This document shows, piece after piece, positions 10,354 through 21,930 of a stretch of 64,000 bases of DNA; the stretch's first letter is position 1; every line of letters starts with the position of its first letter. The stretch spans positions 2,975,501-3,039,500 of the forward strand of contig JAGYVD010000008.1 in the NCBI GenBank assembly GCA_021209875.1, in the 5' to 3' direction. The translations under genes were made by a program, and so were the position numbers. Below the pieces are notes generated by a model that did no database searches, was not told the origin of the DNA, and saw only the letters and a list, made by a program, of their open reading frames with translations. The stretch comes from Rosellinia necatrix. Lineage: Eukaryota; Ascomycota; Sordariomycetes; Xylariales; Xylariaceae.

Positions 10354-13300
10354 ATGCGTCTGCTTAACACAACAAGTATGGAGATCAGGGAATTTAGACA
10401 CGATGAAGTGCCACCCTACGCAATCCTCTCGCATATGTGGAGCGAAGAGGAAGTCACCTTTCAGGGCATGGAGGAACACCGTAAAACGGATAGGGGAGGG
10501 AAAGGATACGAGAAGGTGAAAGCCTGTTGTTCCATGGCCAACGCCAACGGGTTCGAACATGTTTGGATAGACACGTGCTGCATCGACAAGACAAGCAGCG
10601 CGGAACTGTCCGAGGCAATCAACTCCATGTATCGCTGGTATGAGGATGCTGATATATGCTACGCATATCTCGCAGATGTCCGTCAGGGAACTGATGTCCT
10701 CGATGAATTCCGGAAGAGCAAATGGTTTACTAGAGGTTTCACCCTACAGGAGCTCATTGCTCCATCGACCGTGATATTTCTCGACTGCGACTGGCGAAAT
10801 ATCGGTGATAAATCCGATTTGCAACAAATCATATCTGACGTAACCGGAATCCCCGGTAATTTCCTATTGGGAGATGACCTGGGATATGCTAGTGTAGCCC
10901 AGAGAATGTCATGGGCCTCCAAGAGGAAGACCTCAAGGATTGAAGATGTCGCCTATTGCCTCATGGGTATATTTGGCATATACATGCCGATGTTATATGG
11001 CGAAGGGGAAAGGGCGTTTATCAGACTCCAAGAGGAGATCCTGAGAGTCACAAATGACCATAGTCTCTTCGCTTGGAGGTCAACAGAAGACCATGGTGGT
11101 ATTCTGGCAACATCGCCAGCAGCGTTTACATGCTCCGGTAACATCATTGCAGCAAGCTCATTTGACAATACTAGCAGTCCCCCGATCGTCACTAGCAGAG
11201 GCATTCGCTTACCGCTCATTTTCCTCAGAGGAGAGACGCGGGGCTCGGGTCTTGCCATCCTGAATTGTACAGAGATGGGGGAAAACGAAAAGCGGTTTGC
11301 AATACACCTGAAGGATGTGTTCCTAACGGAGCAAGACTTCATCCGCGAGAGCAGTTCGGCACTTGAGCTATTGGACCCAGGGATCGAAAATACCCCGATA
11401 GACGTATATGTCAGACAATGGCATTCGAAGCGGAACCGGAATGGGGGCAAAATAGAGAAATATGCTATTAAGTTTGAAGGAGTGAGAGAAGATGAGGTTA
11501 CCTCTCGCACAATATATCAACACTCGGGCTGGGAATTGCACCACGGGCTGATGGTTACAGCCGCAGCATATCCTAAGGATAACATAATCGGCCGACTATT
11601 AGTAATATGCAGTGATGGAAATTCATTCCAGTTAATAGTTAGGAAGCGCAGCGGAGTTCACATTGCGGAAATCCACAACAGCTTCGAAACAGACACTGAA
11701 CCTACCCAGCCTCTTATTACTTCGGGGCACCAAGAATATCAGCGATATCGGATCGTCACCGTTCTTGATGACGGGAAACGCATACATCTAACAATTGACA
11801 GAAGGATTCTTATGCTCCATAACAAAAAGCATCTCACACGCGTGGTGGAGGTTAACTACCCTAGCATTCAAGGGGCATGGTTTCAACACGCAGTGGTATT
11901 AGAGGGAGACATTAAAGAGAAGTCGCTACTGTCATATGCAGCACGACAAGGATACGATACCGTGGTCAAGATTCTATTCGATACAAAGAAACCGGACATC
12001 GATCTCCAAGATGAAAACGGGTCGACGGCGGTGTCGTTGGCCGCAATGAATGGGCACGAGACGACAGTCAAGCTGTTGATGGGTAGGGGCGCAAACGTAG
12101 GGTTGAAAGACCATACCGGCCAGACACCGTCATCTCACGCCGAAAAAAACGGGCATTCAAACATTGTTGAGATGCTAAGCGAAAGAACGGCACGCCTCGG
12201 GTCGATTTTTGAGGCATATCATCTTCCGTGGGGTCATCAAAGGCAGTTTGATGAAGTCAAGGATGGGCATGAACTTATGGCTTCATCTCTCAGGGGAGGG
12301 GGGTTTATCAGCACAACTGATGACGACTATGGCTGGGCGATACTCCGATTGTCTGCCGAAAAGGGATATAAAGATATAGTTGAGATATTACTCCAAAACG
12401 GCGTCATTAAGGAATATGCTTATCGCCAAGGGGCAGAATCCCTCTTGGCAGCTGCCAAAGGAGGACACTATGGGGTGGTTGAACTACTACTTGAAAAAGC
12501 CGCCGATTTTTCTCTCGGAGACCGGGATATAATAAGGTCGCTTGTTGCGGCCATAGACAAAGGGCACTACCAAGTGGTTGAGTTGCTGTTTAGAAAAGGA
12601 GTCGATCCTAACGTTACATACTGGGATCTAAAATCGCCGCTTTTTAGGGCCGCGGAGATGGGTCATAAAGAGGTGGTCAAGTTACTTCTTGAAAAAGACC
12701 CTAATCTTAATGTTAGGGGCTGGGGGATGAAGACGCCGCTTTTTGCAGCTGCGGAGAGAGGACACGAAGATGTGGTTAAGCTATTTCTTGAAAAAGCCAA
12801 CGATTTCAACTTTACGGGCCGGGACATAAAAATGCCTCTGTTTGCAGCTGCAGATCAGGGGCATGAAGGAGTAGTCAAGCTACTGCTCAAAGAGCGCGCC
12901 GGTTTTACCGTTCTGCCCCGAGATATAAAAATGCCTTTTTTCACGGCCGTTAAAAAGGGGAACGAAAAAGTGGTTGACCTACTCCTTGAAAAAGTCACCT
13001 GTGGTGATTTGATAGACTGGGATATAAAGACATTGCTTGTTGCAGCCGCAGGAAATGGCCATAGAAATATTATGAGTCGACTTGTCGAAAAAGGGGTCGA
13101 TCTTGAAGGCGCAGATCAGCAAAGGAGAACGCCCCTTTTTGCGGCCGCAGAGAAAGGGCAGGAAGAGGTGGTTAAGCTACTAGTGGAAGCGGGCGGCAAT
13201 ATCGAAGCGCGAGATAAACATGGCAAAACTCCCTTACAGATGGCAGTCAAAAACCGGCACCAGGCCGTGGTAACGTTGCTTCTTGAAAAAGGTGCTGATC

Positions 13301-13374
13301 CTAACGCCGGAGGATGGATTAGTAAGGTTGATTTTAGACTAAGCGGGCTTTTTCACGAGAAGCGTAACAGTTAG
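10354..13374 (+). CDS. HET-domain protein with C-terminal ankyrin repeats
   Basis: An intronless gene of 1,006 residues. The start MRLLNTT is the usual HET opening. The HET domain covers about residues 20-150, with YAILSHMW, the HVWIDTCCIDK block, SMYRWYEDADICYAYLADV and WFTRGFTLQELIAP. The usual HET follow-on region ends near residue 245 (MLYGEGERAFIRLQEEI, then HSLFAW). A beta-rich stretch reaches about 510. Ankyrin repeats start near 520, are interrupted by a non-ankyrin insert at about 612-667, and run to about 995, with near-identical units such as PLFAAAxxGHExVVKLLLE. HET domains trigger heterokaryon-incompatibility cell death in fungi, usually when a C-terminal repeat sensor is engaged. 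Here the ankyrins sit where NLR-like proteins carry sensor repeats, but no NACHT or NB-ARC domain lies between. Role as allorecognition or defence protein is inferred. Confidence 0.9.
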   Translation: MRLLNTTSMEIREFRHDEVPPYAILSHMWSEEEVTFQGMEEHRKTDRGGKGYEKVKACCSMANANGFEHVWIDTCCIDKTSSAELSEAINSMYRWYEDADICYAYLADVRQGTDVLDEFRKSKWFTRGFTLQELIAPSTVIFLDCDWRNIGDKSDLQQIISDVTGIPGNFLLGDDLGYASVAQRMSWASKRKTSRIEDVAYCLMGIFGIYMPMLYGEGERAFIRLQEEILRVTNDHSLFAWRSTEDHGGILATSPAAFTCSGNIIAASSFDNTSSPPIVTSRGIRLPLIFLRGETRGSGLAILNCTEMGENEKRFAIHLKDVFLTEQDFIRESSSALELLDPGIENTPIDVYVRQWHSKRNRNGGKIEKYAIKFEGVREDEVTSRTIYQHSGWELHHGLMVTAAAYPKDNIIGRLLVICSDGNSFQLIVRKRSGVHIAEIHNSFETDTEPTQPLITSGHQEYQRYRIVTVLDDGKRIHLTIDRRILMLHNKKHLTRVVEVNYPSIQGAWFQHAVVLEGDIKEKSLLSYAARQGYDTVVKILFDTKKPDIDLQDENGSTAVSLAAMNGHETTVKLLMGRGANVGLKDHTGQTPSSHAEKNGHSNIVEMLSERTARLGSIFEAYHLPWGHQRQFDEVKDGHELMASSLRGGGFISTTDDDYGWAILRLSAEKGYKDIVEILLQNGVIKEYAYRQGAESLLAAAKGGHYGVVELLLEKAADFSLGDRDIIRSLVAAIDKGHYQVVELLFRKGVDPNVTYWDLKSPLFRAAEMGHKEVVKLLLEKDPNLNVRGWGMKTPLFAAAERGHEDVVKLFLEKANDFNFTGRDIKMPLFAAADQGHEGVVKLLLKERAGFTVLPRDIKMPFFTAVKKGNEKVVDLLLEKVTCGDLIDWDIKTLLVAAAGNGHRNIMSRLVEKGVDLEGADQQRRTPLFAAAEKGQEEVVKLLVEAGGNIEARDKHGKTPLQMAVKNRHQAVVTLLLEKGADPNAGGWISKVDFRLSGLFHEKRNS

Positions 13375-14226
13375 GTATGCTCCCCGCGGCTACCTGGCCT
13401 GGATACTTCGAAGAATCAAAACCTCTGTGTTCTTCCCTATGGAAAAAGCTCACACCTAGAGGAGACGCCACAATTAGATATTAGGTGAAATTTGTCACAG
13501 GATATGGTTTCTAAATGCTGCAAATTTTTCCAATATTGCCCCAAGTGTTACGTGTGATCGTCAGATCTAGCCCTTCCTCAAAATAGCAAGATCACAAGTT
13601 AGGTGATAATCCAAGAATATCAACACAAGACTACGTCCCGATCCGAAAAGACTATCTTGATAATAAATATTTGGAAGAATACAACAAGAATTGGGCCGAT
13701 ATAGAAAACATATACTAAACTTCCAAGTACAGCTTACTATCGTGCCCAGTGAAAAGAAATCGGGGGAATGCACAGAAAACATGCCCAAAGCCAAATATGA
13801 GATGATGGAAACCGACAATCAAAAAATTCTCTCAAAGTATGTGAATGACTATTTGTTGTTTTATGAAACGGAAGACCTGAGCATTGTAGATATAAATACA
13901 TGTTTGGATCTGGGATCATGGCTAGCATATCATGTCAACCCAGGGCAGCCAGGTCGTCCAATATCCTCTGTATCGCGTCATTACGGTGTTCTAACATATC
14001 AATATCCAGTATATAAAGTCCCACATCGGCAGTAAATTTCCCAATTTTTTTCATTTCAATCCGCTGTGCTCTCCCTTACCAATCAACATCATACCGGTAG
14101 CCCGGCTCGAATCAACAATGCCGTACGTTCAGGTTTTTGGCAAAGCAGCTGTATACATGTTGGCCTAATAACGCCAATCATACGCGGAATTTCCGTTGCC
14201 AAGAGAAAAAGGAAGAACACAACTTA
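13375..14226. other. Spacer downstream of the HET gene
   Basis: Nothing assignable. A plus-strand frame at about 13691-14035 has no recognisable domain. The 5'-distal part of the minus-strand monooxygenase relic (intron and lost C-terminus) would lie in the right end of this stretch, but I cannot find its continuing coding sequence. Confidence 0.4.
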
Positions 14227-14678
14227 CCTCCTCCGCAGCTTGCCTAAGATGGGCGTCCAGTTCGCATACATCTTCCTAATCTCCTCCGCAGTGACCGTTC
14301 TCGTCCAGCGATCCCCGGCTCCAGCCTCGGTATCGCTCGACCCCATAACGAACCGTACCTGCTTGCTGTCGTCAACGACATTATGCATGATATACGTTCC
14401 CCCGTCGACCCACGAATACTCGCGCGTACCCTGAGAGTATACAAGCCCCTAGCGGATAAGTGCCTGGGCTTTTTTGTAGGGTTCGATCGTCATCGCGACC
14501 CCAAAACCTATGTTCCTGGGACTTGCGGCAGGGTCGTTTTCGCCGAGGATGAGCTTGCAGACAGTGCTATGTATGCCGTCGGCGCCCATGAGGATGTCGC
14601 ATTTCATGCGTTGTCCCATCAGTGAAATTCGCTGGCGATGCCACCACCTGCTATGGCGATCCGGATGAGAGGGGACAT
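14227..14678 (-). pseudogene. Relic of an FAD-dependent (salicylate hydroxylase-type) monooxygenase
   Basis: Read on the minus strand, an ATG at 14678 begins MSPLIRIAIAGGGIA, the N-terminal Rossmann GxGxxG-type FAD motif, then hits a stop at 14619-14621. In another frame from about 14637 the sequence reads MKCDILMGADGIHS (14607 to 14566), the mid-protein DG motif of class A flavoprotein monooxygenases, followed by about 110 residues of fitting sequence (VDGGTYIMHNVVDD, TAEEIRKMYANWTPILGKL). An in-frame TAG interrupts it at about 14450, and a good donor GTAAGT follows near 14227. In intact family members roughly 100 or more residues separate the two motifs, so an internal deletion has joined them. 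The C-terminal half is not found. Assignment rests on the two motifs and their order. Confidence 0.72.
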
Positions 14679-16446
14679 TTGACTAGGCTCGTTCGTAGCA
14701 ATATTATAATATTATGTAGTCTTTAGTTGTGGAATAATTATTTAATTAATCTCAGGAAATTTCCCCAAATAAAAGTTGGTTCAGACTAGGGGTAGAAAGT
14801 AATAAACAGAGAGAGACATGCGAGGACACGCGAGAGGTACGTCGTCTTCCACCAACATTTTGGTCTCGGAGACTTACACTAACGCCTATGTAACAATTAG
14901 CTATATCGGTCATGTTGTTGGGTATGTAATGTGGAACAATGGATGTTGTTGCAGACCAACAAAAGCCCACACCAGCGGTTAAGCCTCATGACAGGAAATG
15001 TAAAGGCCGTTATTAAACCATGCGACGTTGATTTCCACGCAGACGAGACTTGTAGCTCTACTGAAAAAACTGCAGATATATTCTTGATACAAGGTGGACC
15101 ACTCATCGATTCCCCCAGACCTTCTTTTTGCTATTCCACTCCGCCGAATAACAAAAGCTGAACAGCGGCAAGCTACTATCACTTTCCGTGTCATATAGTG
15201 TTTTCCGTCTTCATGAGGATTTTGAAATTGTGCACCTATCTATGTAATAAGGTTGAGTTTTTGCATTGCTATCTTGTGTTTTTAAAGAACCTGCTGCCAC
15301 CCACCGGCGGATTAACGTACTGAAACACTTCTTATTTGGGGGCTGCGGCCTTATTTTTGCCACATAGGGAATTAATTATTTTGAGTAAGTGATATATGCA
15401 TTGGGTGCATAAGATCCGGTCTTAGGCTACGGAGACCTATTAGTACTAACCGTCATGTTAAATCAAAATAAAAATCATGTCGTAGGATGCTATAAACTAA
15501 CAGCGCCATTTCCCCCGCTAAAAATTGAACAAAAGGCAGAACTGGAAAGTCCTCGAATCTTGGTCGATAATTATTTACGCTGATTACTATATCTATGTCG
15601 GTTATATCCGAATCAAGTGAAGTCAGTACGACTGTGACGGGGATATAAGTGGCTGGAGACGCTAGGCGCTCGACTTGGCAGCGTTTTACTTTTGCCTCCA
15701 GTAACGGTGCCATTTAAGTTTAATGATCCAGGAACAGACAGTGTGCCAACCTTACCACCTGCTGCATCACGTATGACCCTTTGTAGCAACCCTCACTTTA
15801 TCGATACTACCCCGTATACACGGTCATAGGATACCTAAAATAAACGATACGCCAAGTTGAATCCGCCACGACGTTGAATCCAAATTTCGCCCCATAAGTG
15901 AAAGTCAGCCTACTATCAATGATACCCTACCCTTTCCGAACGATTATCTACTGGACTATAGAAGTATTGATAACAGTTCGTGATAGCGTTTTGATCAAGG
16001 TGTCCAAAATATGCTGGATGTAACTATAGTATCACTACTAGCTACTACTTTGATACCCAGGGTGGCTATGCTGTAGTACTGGAATTAGGTGTATATAAGA
16101 ATCTTCAAGCCCCCCTTGGGTCTTGAAAGGTTCAGGATTAACCATTGAGTCCTAAATAACAACACTTCTACCCGCCAACTACCTAGAACAAGCCTATCTA
16201 TCCACCTCGGGATACTCCAATTTGGCAAAGGAATACTTTTCTAGTATGATAATGCTGTCTAATTCTAGGCGCGGTTCAAATATTTGTTTCCTCACGCTGA
16301 CGAGTTTTAGAAGCAACAGAACAGAAGGCTTGGCTATACTTTCATATTCGCTTTTTACACGATCGCCATCTAGCCGTGCTCTCTCGTTCCAAAATAATCG
16401 ATTAATCATCCTCTGTATTTACCAGTCACGCTGATCTGCTGTTCCG
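14679..16446. other. AT-rich spacer
   Basis: No supportable gene. A minus-strand frame at 15453-15713 and overlapping frames at 16194-16434 have no recognisable features. The right end presumably carries the promoter of the membrane-protein gene at 16447. Confidence 0.45.
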
Positions 16447-19323
16447 ATGGCTACATTTCACCTACCCTATGGAAATCGACTTACCCGTGCGCCTACGTCA
16501 GGGGACGCAGCACAGAGATTATCTCGTCTAGGGCTATTGCAGGGACCGGGTAGAAACGAATATCAAAATGTAGGGCTGCTGCCACCAATACGTCCCTCGT
16601 CATCAAGTTCCGTGCCGATGAACCCTCCGCCAATAAGCCCAGGGTCAGAAATAGGGGTTGCTCTTACCTCATATGCCAGCCAACCAGAGTATTCGCATGT
16701 TGAAGCGGAATCACTAGAAGGCACTGCCACCTTGGATACAACACGCCCAGGCTCTCCAAAGGCCCTTGTCCAAGGTCGATTGCCGCTGAAAGAGTCCATT
16801 GGCCGTACCGGACTCACGATCATATTCGGAGGCTTAACTCTCATCCTTTTCGTTATCTCCTTTCTCTCTCTTCTTTGGTTCGGACACGGTAGCGAGCTTG
16901 AGGCTGCCGGCGCTACTCAAATATGGAGGCGGGTTGCGCTGAACGATTGGATGACCAAAGCTAGTACGTTATTTCTGGGATCCTCTTCTCTCATTCCAGG
17001 ATGTTTCCCAGGATCATCTCTCATTGTCCGAACCGTCCATCAATGACACGGCGGCTTCTTCTCAAGTTGCAAATGATCCCTTCATCAGCTAGAACAATCA
17101 CGAATTACGGCCAAGATCTCAGTCGAGAACTGACGATGAGAACTATAGTCACTATATCGGCGCTGTTGTTGCGATCCGTCGTCTCCATTCAGGTGGCGTT
17201 GTGCACGTCTATGACAGCATCGCTGATCCTCGAGAAACGCGCGACTCGCAAGTCGGACGTGGCTTATCTGTCCATTGCCCGAAGCGTCAGCGATGGGCCT
17301 AGAAAAGTGATACAATTGCTACTGTCCTGCAGGTCTTGGTCCGTGTTAGCCTTTGCCGAGTTGTGGCTGCTCTGCTTCCTTGCGGTGGTGATGCTGGCAC
17401 TGCAGTTCTCTTCGACGTTGCTCCTCTTGGACATCCATGACTTTACAATCGTTGGCGACCCAGAGACTAGGCTAATTGCCAACTTCAAATCCCCCGGCAC
17501 GAATCCCGAACTTGACAGCGTCCCGCCAACCTGGCTACTCAGCGGCTCTGTCTATCTACTGTTTGGAGAAGAGAAGTCGAGCCCGAGTATAGCGCCGACT
17601 GCCTCCGGCTTTAGTGATACTGGTGTTATAAAGAGAGGATACATACCGTTTAGGGGAAGCGAGAATCGAACTTCAGTAAGGAGGTATCAGGGCTCGACAT
17701 TAGTTACTAATTCTCGCACCGTTTGCGTACCGCCTCAGATTGATGGGCATTTTGTGCCCTCCAACGAGGATTTCAATTATGAGAACATAGGTAGGGCTGC
17801 TGGAACTATCCACTATGCCCAGAGCCTCCGACATGCCTATGAGGGTGTGGGCACTTTGTGTGCTAGCCATGAATGCGAATCCGTACCTTTTGATTGTAGG
17901 TAAGTGATTGCACAACCCCCGGCTTCTATTGTTCGGAATCATGTAAGATCACTGCGGGTTTTTAGTACCTCCTCAGGAGACCCGTGTTAAAAAGTTGCTA
18001 ATTCTCACCATTGAAGTATTCCAGGCGTCCTGCACGTTAATCTCCCCCAGTCAAGCCTTTGTTATATCGAAACGGTCGGACGCACTTCCCAAGCCATTGC
18101 TGCGTTGAACCCAACTGAGTTGATCGAACTCATCAACATGGCGGGTGAACCCTGGTCGCGTAATTCTACGATGTTTTTGGTATTTCGTACTAGTGTTGAT
18201 CGTCAACACTGGAACTCAGTAGCTGAGCCACAAGCTATGACGTCGGCTAACACGACTGGCGAATGGAACAGGTTCGAAGTTACGGATGGTCAATGGGTAG
18301 ATGTATCTCTGTGCTTTACGCGATTTTATGTCCAACCTCAATATGTCATCATGATAGCACGCAAGCCCACGTACGAACCAGTCGGTAAGCATATCTCAAA
18401 GTCATCTTTTTACTGCTTTGCACGACCCTCAGACCACCAATATTTCTTTTGGGGTAGCCTCAAGCCCCAGAGGCTCTCTCAGTCTCTATTCAATTCGAAG
18501 GTCATTATAGGAACGGAAACCACTAACTCCGGTTATTACAGTGTTCTGGGACGGGATTTCCTTGGAACATGACACTACGGCAGTGACTACTTTCCTTGGT
18601 GCCGGGAATATCGTAAAAGCTCCGCATGATAGAGGACTAATGGACATGGATATCCTCCAGAAACCGAATATGGGCGTACTGGATGTCGAACCGTCGGATG
18701 AGCCGGATGCCGCAGCCTTTTCTGCGGCAGTATTGCAGAGAGCGGTCCTGGGAGATGCAACAAATGAATTAATCCCAGGATCGAGATCCGGCTGCATATA
18801 TTGCGCCGACTTCAGCACCCCAACGTCGCAAGAATACGCTCTGCTGAATACAGATGTGATCGAGTCTACTGGACGTGCTGCTCTAGCTGTTCACAGCTAT
18901 TATGCTAATATTGCCGCCTCGGGTTACGATGTGTTATCAAGAGGCCTCAGCACAACGGAAGTAGTGGAACTAACTACTACCCGTTCTGTCCGCACGCCTG
19001 GGCCCTGCTCGGAGCACCAATGCTCTGGTTTTATCTCTGTCGCGACACTCCTCAGTGCCCATATCATCCTCACCACTCTCATAACTGCTCTGTACGTATG
19101 GCAGGTGAGATACTCGCGCTTATCAAATACATGGCACGCTATCTCTCAGCTGATGGGCGACGAGTTGGAAGATGTACTGAACCAGAGCAATAACACCAAG
19201 GACGGATCGGTTCGCAAGGCTCTTAAACGGGACGGAAAAGACGACCTCGTACGACTGGGCTTAAAGGACGATGGTGCCCGAGTACAGGTTCTAAGGTACG
19301 ACATAGAGTCAAAGGAGCGGTAA
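16447..19323 (+). CDS. Uncharacterised fungal polytopic membrane protein
   Basis: Four exons best explain the frames: 16447-16963, 17149-17895, 18025-18384, 18542-19323. Introns of 185, 129 and 157 nt have GTACGT, GTAGGT and GTAAGC donors and AG acceptors; intron 1 has a CTGAC branch site 15 nt before its acceptor. The product is 801 residues. It has a Pro/Ser-rich cytosolic-type N-terminus, a TM helix near 120-145 (LTIIFGGLTLILFVISFLSL), a second near 174-200, a third near 240-268, a large middle domain with scattered Cys and NxS/T sites, and a last TM helix near 702-729 followed by a charged tail. This layout (WRRVALNDWMTKA then ITISALLLR, then QVALCTSMTASLILE) matches a family common in Pezizomycotina whose function is unknown. 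No enzymatic motif is visible. An alternative donor for exon 2 at 17900 would break the frame, so 17896 is preferred. Confidence 0.75.
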
Positions 19324-20297
19324 GCTTGAGAGGGGGTACTTAACATAGGGATGAGAGACGACAGGAATGCCGAGACGGTGATTATCAATGAAGCTGAGGG
19401 GAAGTTCTGGCTAGACTAATAGTTCGAGAGACTTCACCATATGTGTATTATTAACACGTCAAAATTTGGGGCCTTGTTGTTTTATATTATCGAATTCTGG
19501 GGGTGAAACAGTCACAGCCACGAAGGGTATATACGTAAATGGCCTCACAACAAATCTGAGCCGTAACCAAGATAACCCGAACTATCTATCAAACGATACA
19601 GTTGACTTGCAAATATCTGGGCCAATTTCAGCACATAGATGAGATGTACGAAAGGGAAGGCAGATGACGATGCACGAGACTCCCGTGATCATGGTTATGA
19701 GGCGCTGCCTGGGTCACGGCCATGGCCAAGTCACGGCCACGGCCACGGCCACGACCACGTCCACGGCCACGGCCACGCCGCGATGCTGGTGGTTGCGATG
19801 GTGCCACACACAGACCGGGTTCTGTCTACCACCACCGGGATGGGGTTACGGCCGATGCAGGTCTGGTTCGGACCGACCAGTGGCGACCGTGACAGTGTTA
19901 CGTGGTTCCTACCCCCTTCCCCTTCCCCCTCAAGAGGCGCAGCGTCCCTGGTAGTGTAGCAGTCGCCCGCGTATAGCGATGTGAGGCTCTTGATACGTAG
20001 GGTAGAGCCTTTGTTCACGGCGCACGGGGAAGGGGATCGACTTCTCGTGGCTCGATAAGCCAAGGCGCCATCCAAAAACGCATGCACACATGCAACGCGG
20101 AGGGGACTCGAGGATGCGTGTGGAGACAATATCATATATGTGCACAATATTGGCCCCGGCCATCGAGGCGCCGTAATTGAGATCATGTGAATACAAGAAA
20201 GGGATACATACATACGTACGGATACAGTCTGAAGGGAGAAAGGGAGAAAAAAAAGGATTAAAAAGTTAAAAAAAAAAAAAAAAAAGGAACACCGAGG
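19324..20297. other. Spacer with GGCCAC hexamer run
   Basis: No gene supported. A degenerate (GGCCAC)n tract at about 19713-19775 gives His/Gly or Thr-rich frames that look like translation artefacts. A tract of 18 A lies at 20268-20285. Confidence 0.5.
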
Positions 20298-20302
20298 AAA
20301 AA
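20298..20302 (-). terminator. Pol III T5 terminator of tRNA-Cys
   Basis: On the minus strand TTTTT starts three nt after the last tRNA base. A backup tract of 18 T follows at 20285-20268. Confidence 0.7.
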
Positions 20303-20305
20303 TGT

Positions 20306-20393
20306 AGCACTGACCCGGACTTGAACCGAGGACCTATCGGATGCTTTTCGTGAAAAACTGCAGCCGATTGCTCTACCGCTGAGCTATCAGTGC
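20306..20393 (-). tRNA. tRNA-Cys(GCA) with a 16-nt intron
   Basis: The minus strand folds into a full cloverleaf. The acceptor stem is GCACTGA/TCAGTGC with discriminator U73, the hallmark of tRNA-Cys. T8 A9 is followed by D-stem GCTC/GAGC, anticodon stem ATCGG/CCGAT, and T-arm CTCGG-TTCAAGT-CCGGG. The anticodon GCA is at 20361-20359. A 16-nt intron (20357-20342) sits at the canonical position after base 37. The mature length is 72 nt. The intron contains a run of five T on the coding strand, which is unusual inside a Pol III gene. Confidence 0.93.
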
Positions 20394-21930
20394 TCTTGAT
20401 GGGAAACTGTAATTAGTTGACCCATATATACTACACCCTTGTCAGAGGGAGTAAACTCGTGCGGAAATAACCCCACATGTGTGTGATTACCCAACCTAAC
20501 ACGGGCATGCATGTGCACAGAGGATAACTATACTGACTACCTACTTAGGTAGCAAATACAGCATATTCTTCTTCTATCAACGACATGAAAACTAACATGC
20601 GATAAGGTTGGGGAACCGGGAGGTTGGTTCGAACGTGACACGCGAAACAGTGTGGGCAAAAAAGATGGGGGGGATTGATCGACCTATGTCCCCGAAGTGA
20701 CACGGAAGCCAAACGGCTGACTTCAATGCAGACACTTATACTACTTTACTTGACTTGATTTTGTCGAAGAGTGCTGACAGCGACAGGCGGCAGCTCGCGA
20801 TAAAATGGGCCGCCGTACCGAATTGCGTTGTGCCGTGCAGCCAGCTAGCTGCGTGGTGCATGAGATGTCAGACAGGTCCTATCTAGGCCACGATGCACCG
20901 ACGACTTGTATAGATTCTACTTATACGTACGAGCTGAATCAGCTTGCTTCCATTTGTTTATTTTTATTTCTCAAAGGTATTCAGAGGTATATATATATAT
21001 AAATATATATATATATATTGTAGCTTCCTTCAACTACATCGCATCCATAGGTATGTAGTAGCTATATATATAACAAGGAGATAACGAGATAAGCCCGCTA
21101 ACCGTGGAGCCATCATCAGCTAACCCATATCAAACTTCATGTATTTTTCTCCTGTCTCGTACATTCATACTATCGGCATCGCACACTCTCTCAAACGAAT
21201 GTATCAGTCGCCCGCCTCCGCACATGAGTCATCCTCATTCCATCGATTGGCGGGGGAGGGGGAAGGGGGGGGTAGAGATCAGTTGATGTCAACCCAGCCC
21301 CCCCGATAATGCCCCAATCCAACGTTTGCAACGACTCATTGTCCCGTCAAAATTTCGCTGGATTGGGAATCGCAGGGCATATCGCGATGCTGATTCCAGC
21401 CCGCCCTCATTCCCCATTCTTGCAATTCCGGTTCAAACCTATACAGCCCTGTCCTCTCCTCTGGGCTCCGCCTCGTTTGCCCGGGCGGAGGGGGTAGTAT
21501 CCTTCCCGCAGACTCGTGCGACCTGTGACGAATCCCTGTGTGGTATCATAAATGAGCGTAGCGACATTAAGCCTTCCTGCCTTCCTGCCTTCCTTCCTTC
21601 TCCTCCTACCCATCCATTCATCCATGCCTATATAAGTTACAGACAAACAACCAGAAGCCATACTGTGAGTAGGAGAAAATAAACTCCTGCGAACGCCGCA
21701 CCAGGCCATGTCGCTTTCCCTCGACGGATGCCACGCCGGGGGCGAGAAGGAGAACGGAATGAGGCCCGGACGAACGCCGAAAGATGAAGGATCATGCATC
21801 TGCCGTGTGTGGAGACCGCACAATACCTAAGTGTGGACCAGGCAGGTTAAAGAACCCAAAAAAAAAAAAAAAAGGAAAGAAAAAGGCAAAAATAAAAAGA
21901 GGGGGAGGGTGCACCGAAAAACGGACGCTT
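20394..21930. other. Spacer with AT dinucleotide run
   Basis: No gene seen. An (AT)n tract lies at about 20987-21018. The right part (21700-21930) is probably the 3' UTR side of the mucin-like gene and carries an A-rich tract at 21859-21900. Confidence 0.5.

Noticed and set aside
19639..19959. His/Gly-rich frames across the GGCCAC run
   Set aside because: They are produced by the hexamer repeat and do not extend into a gene.
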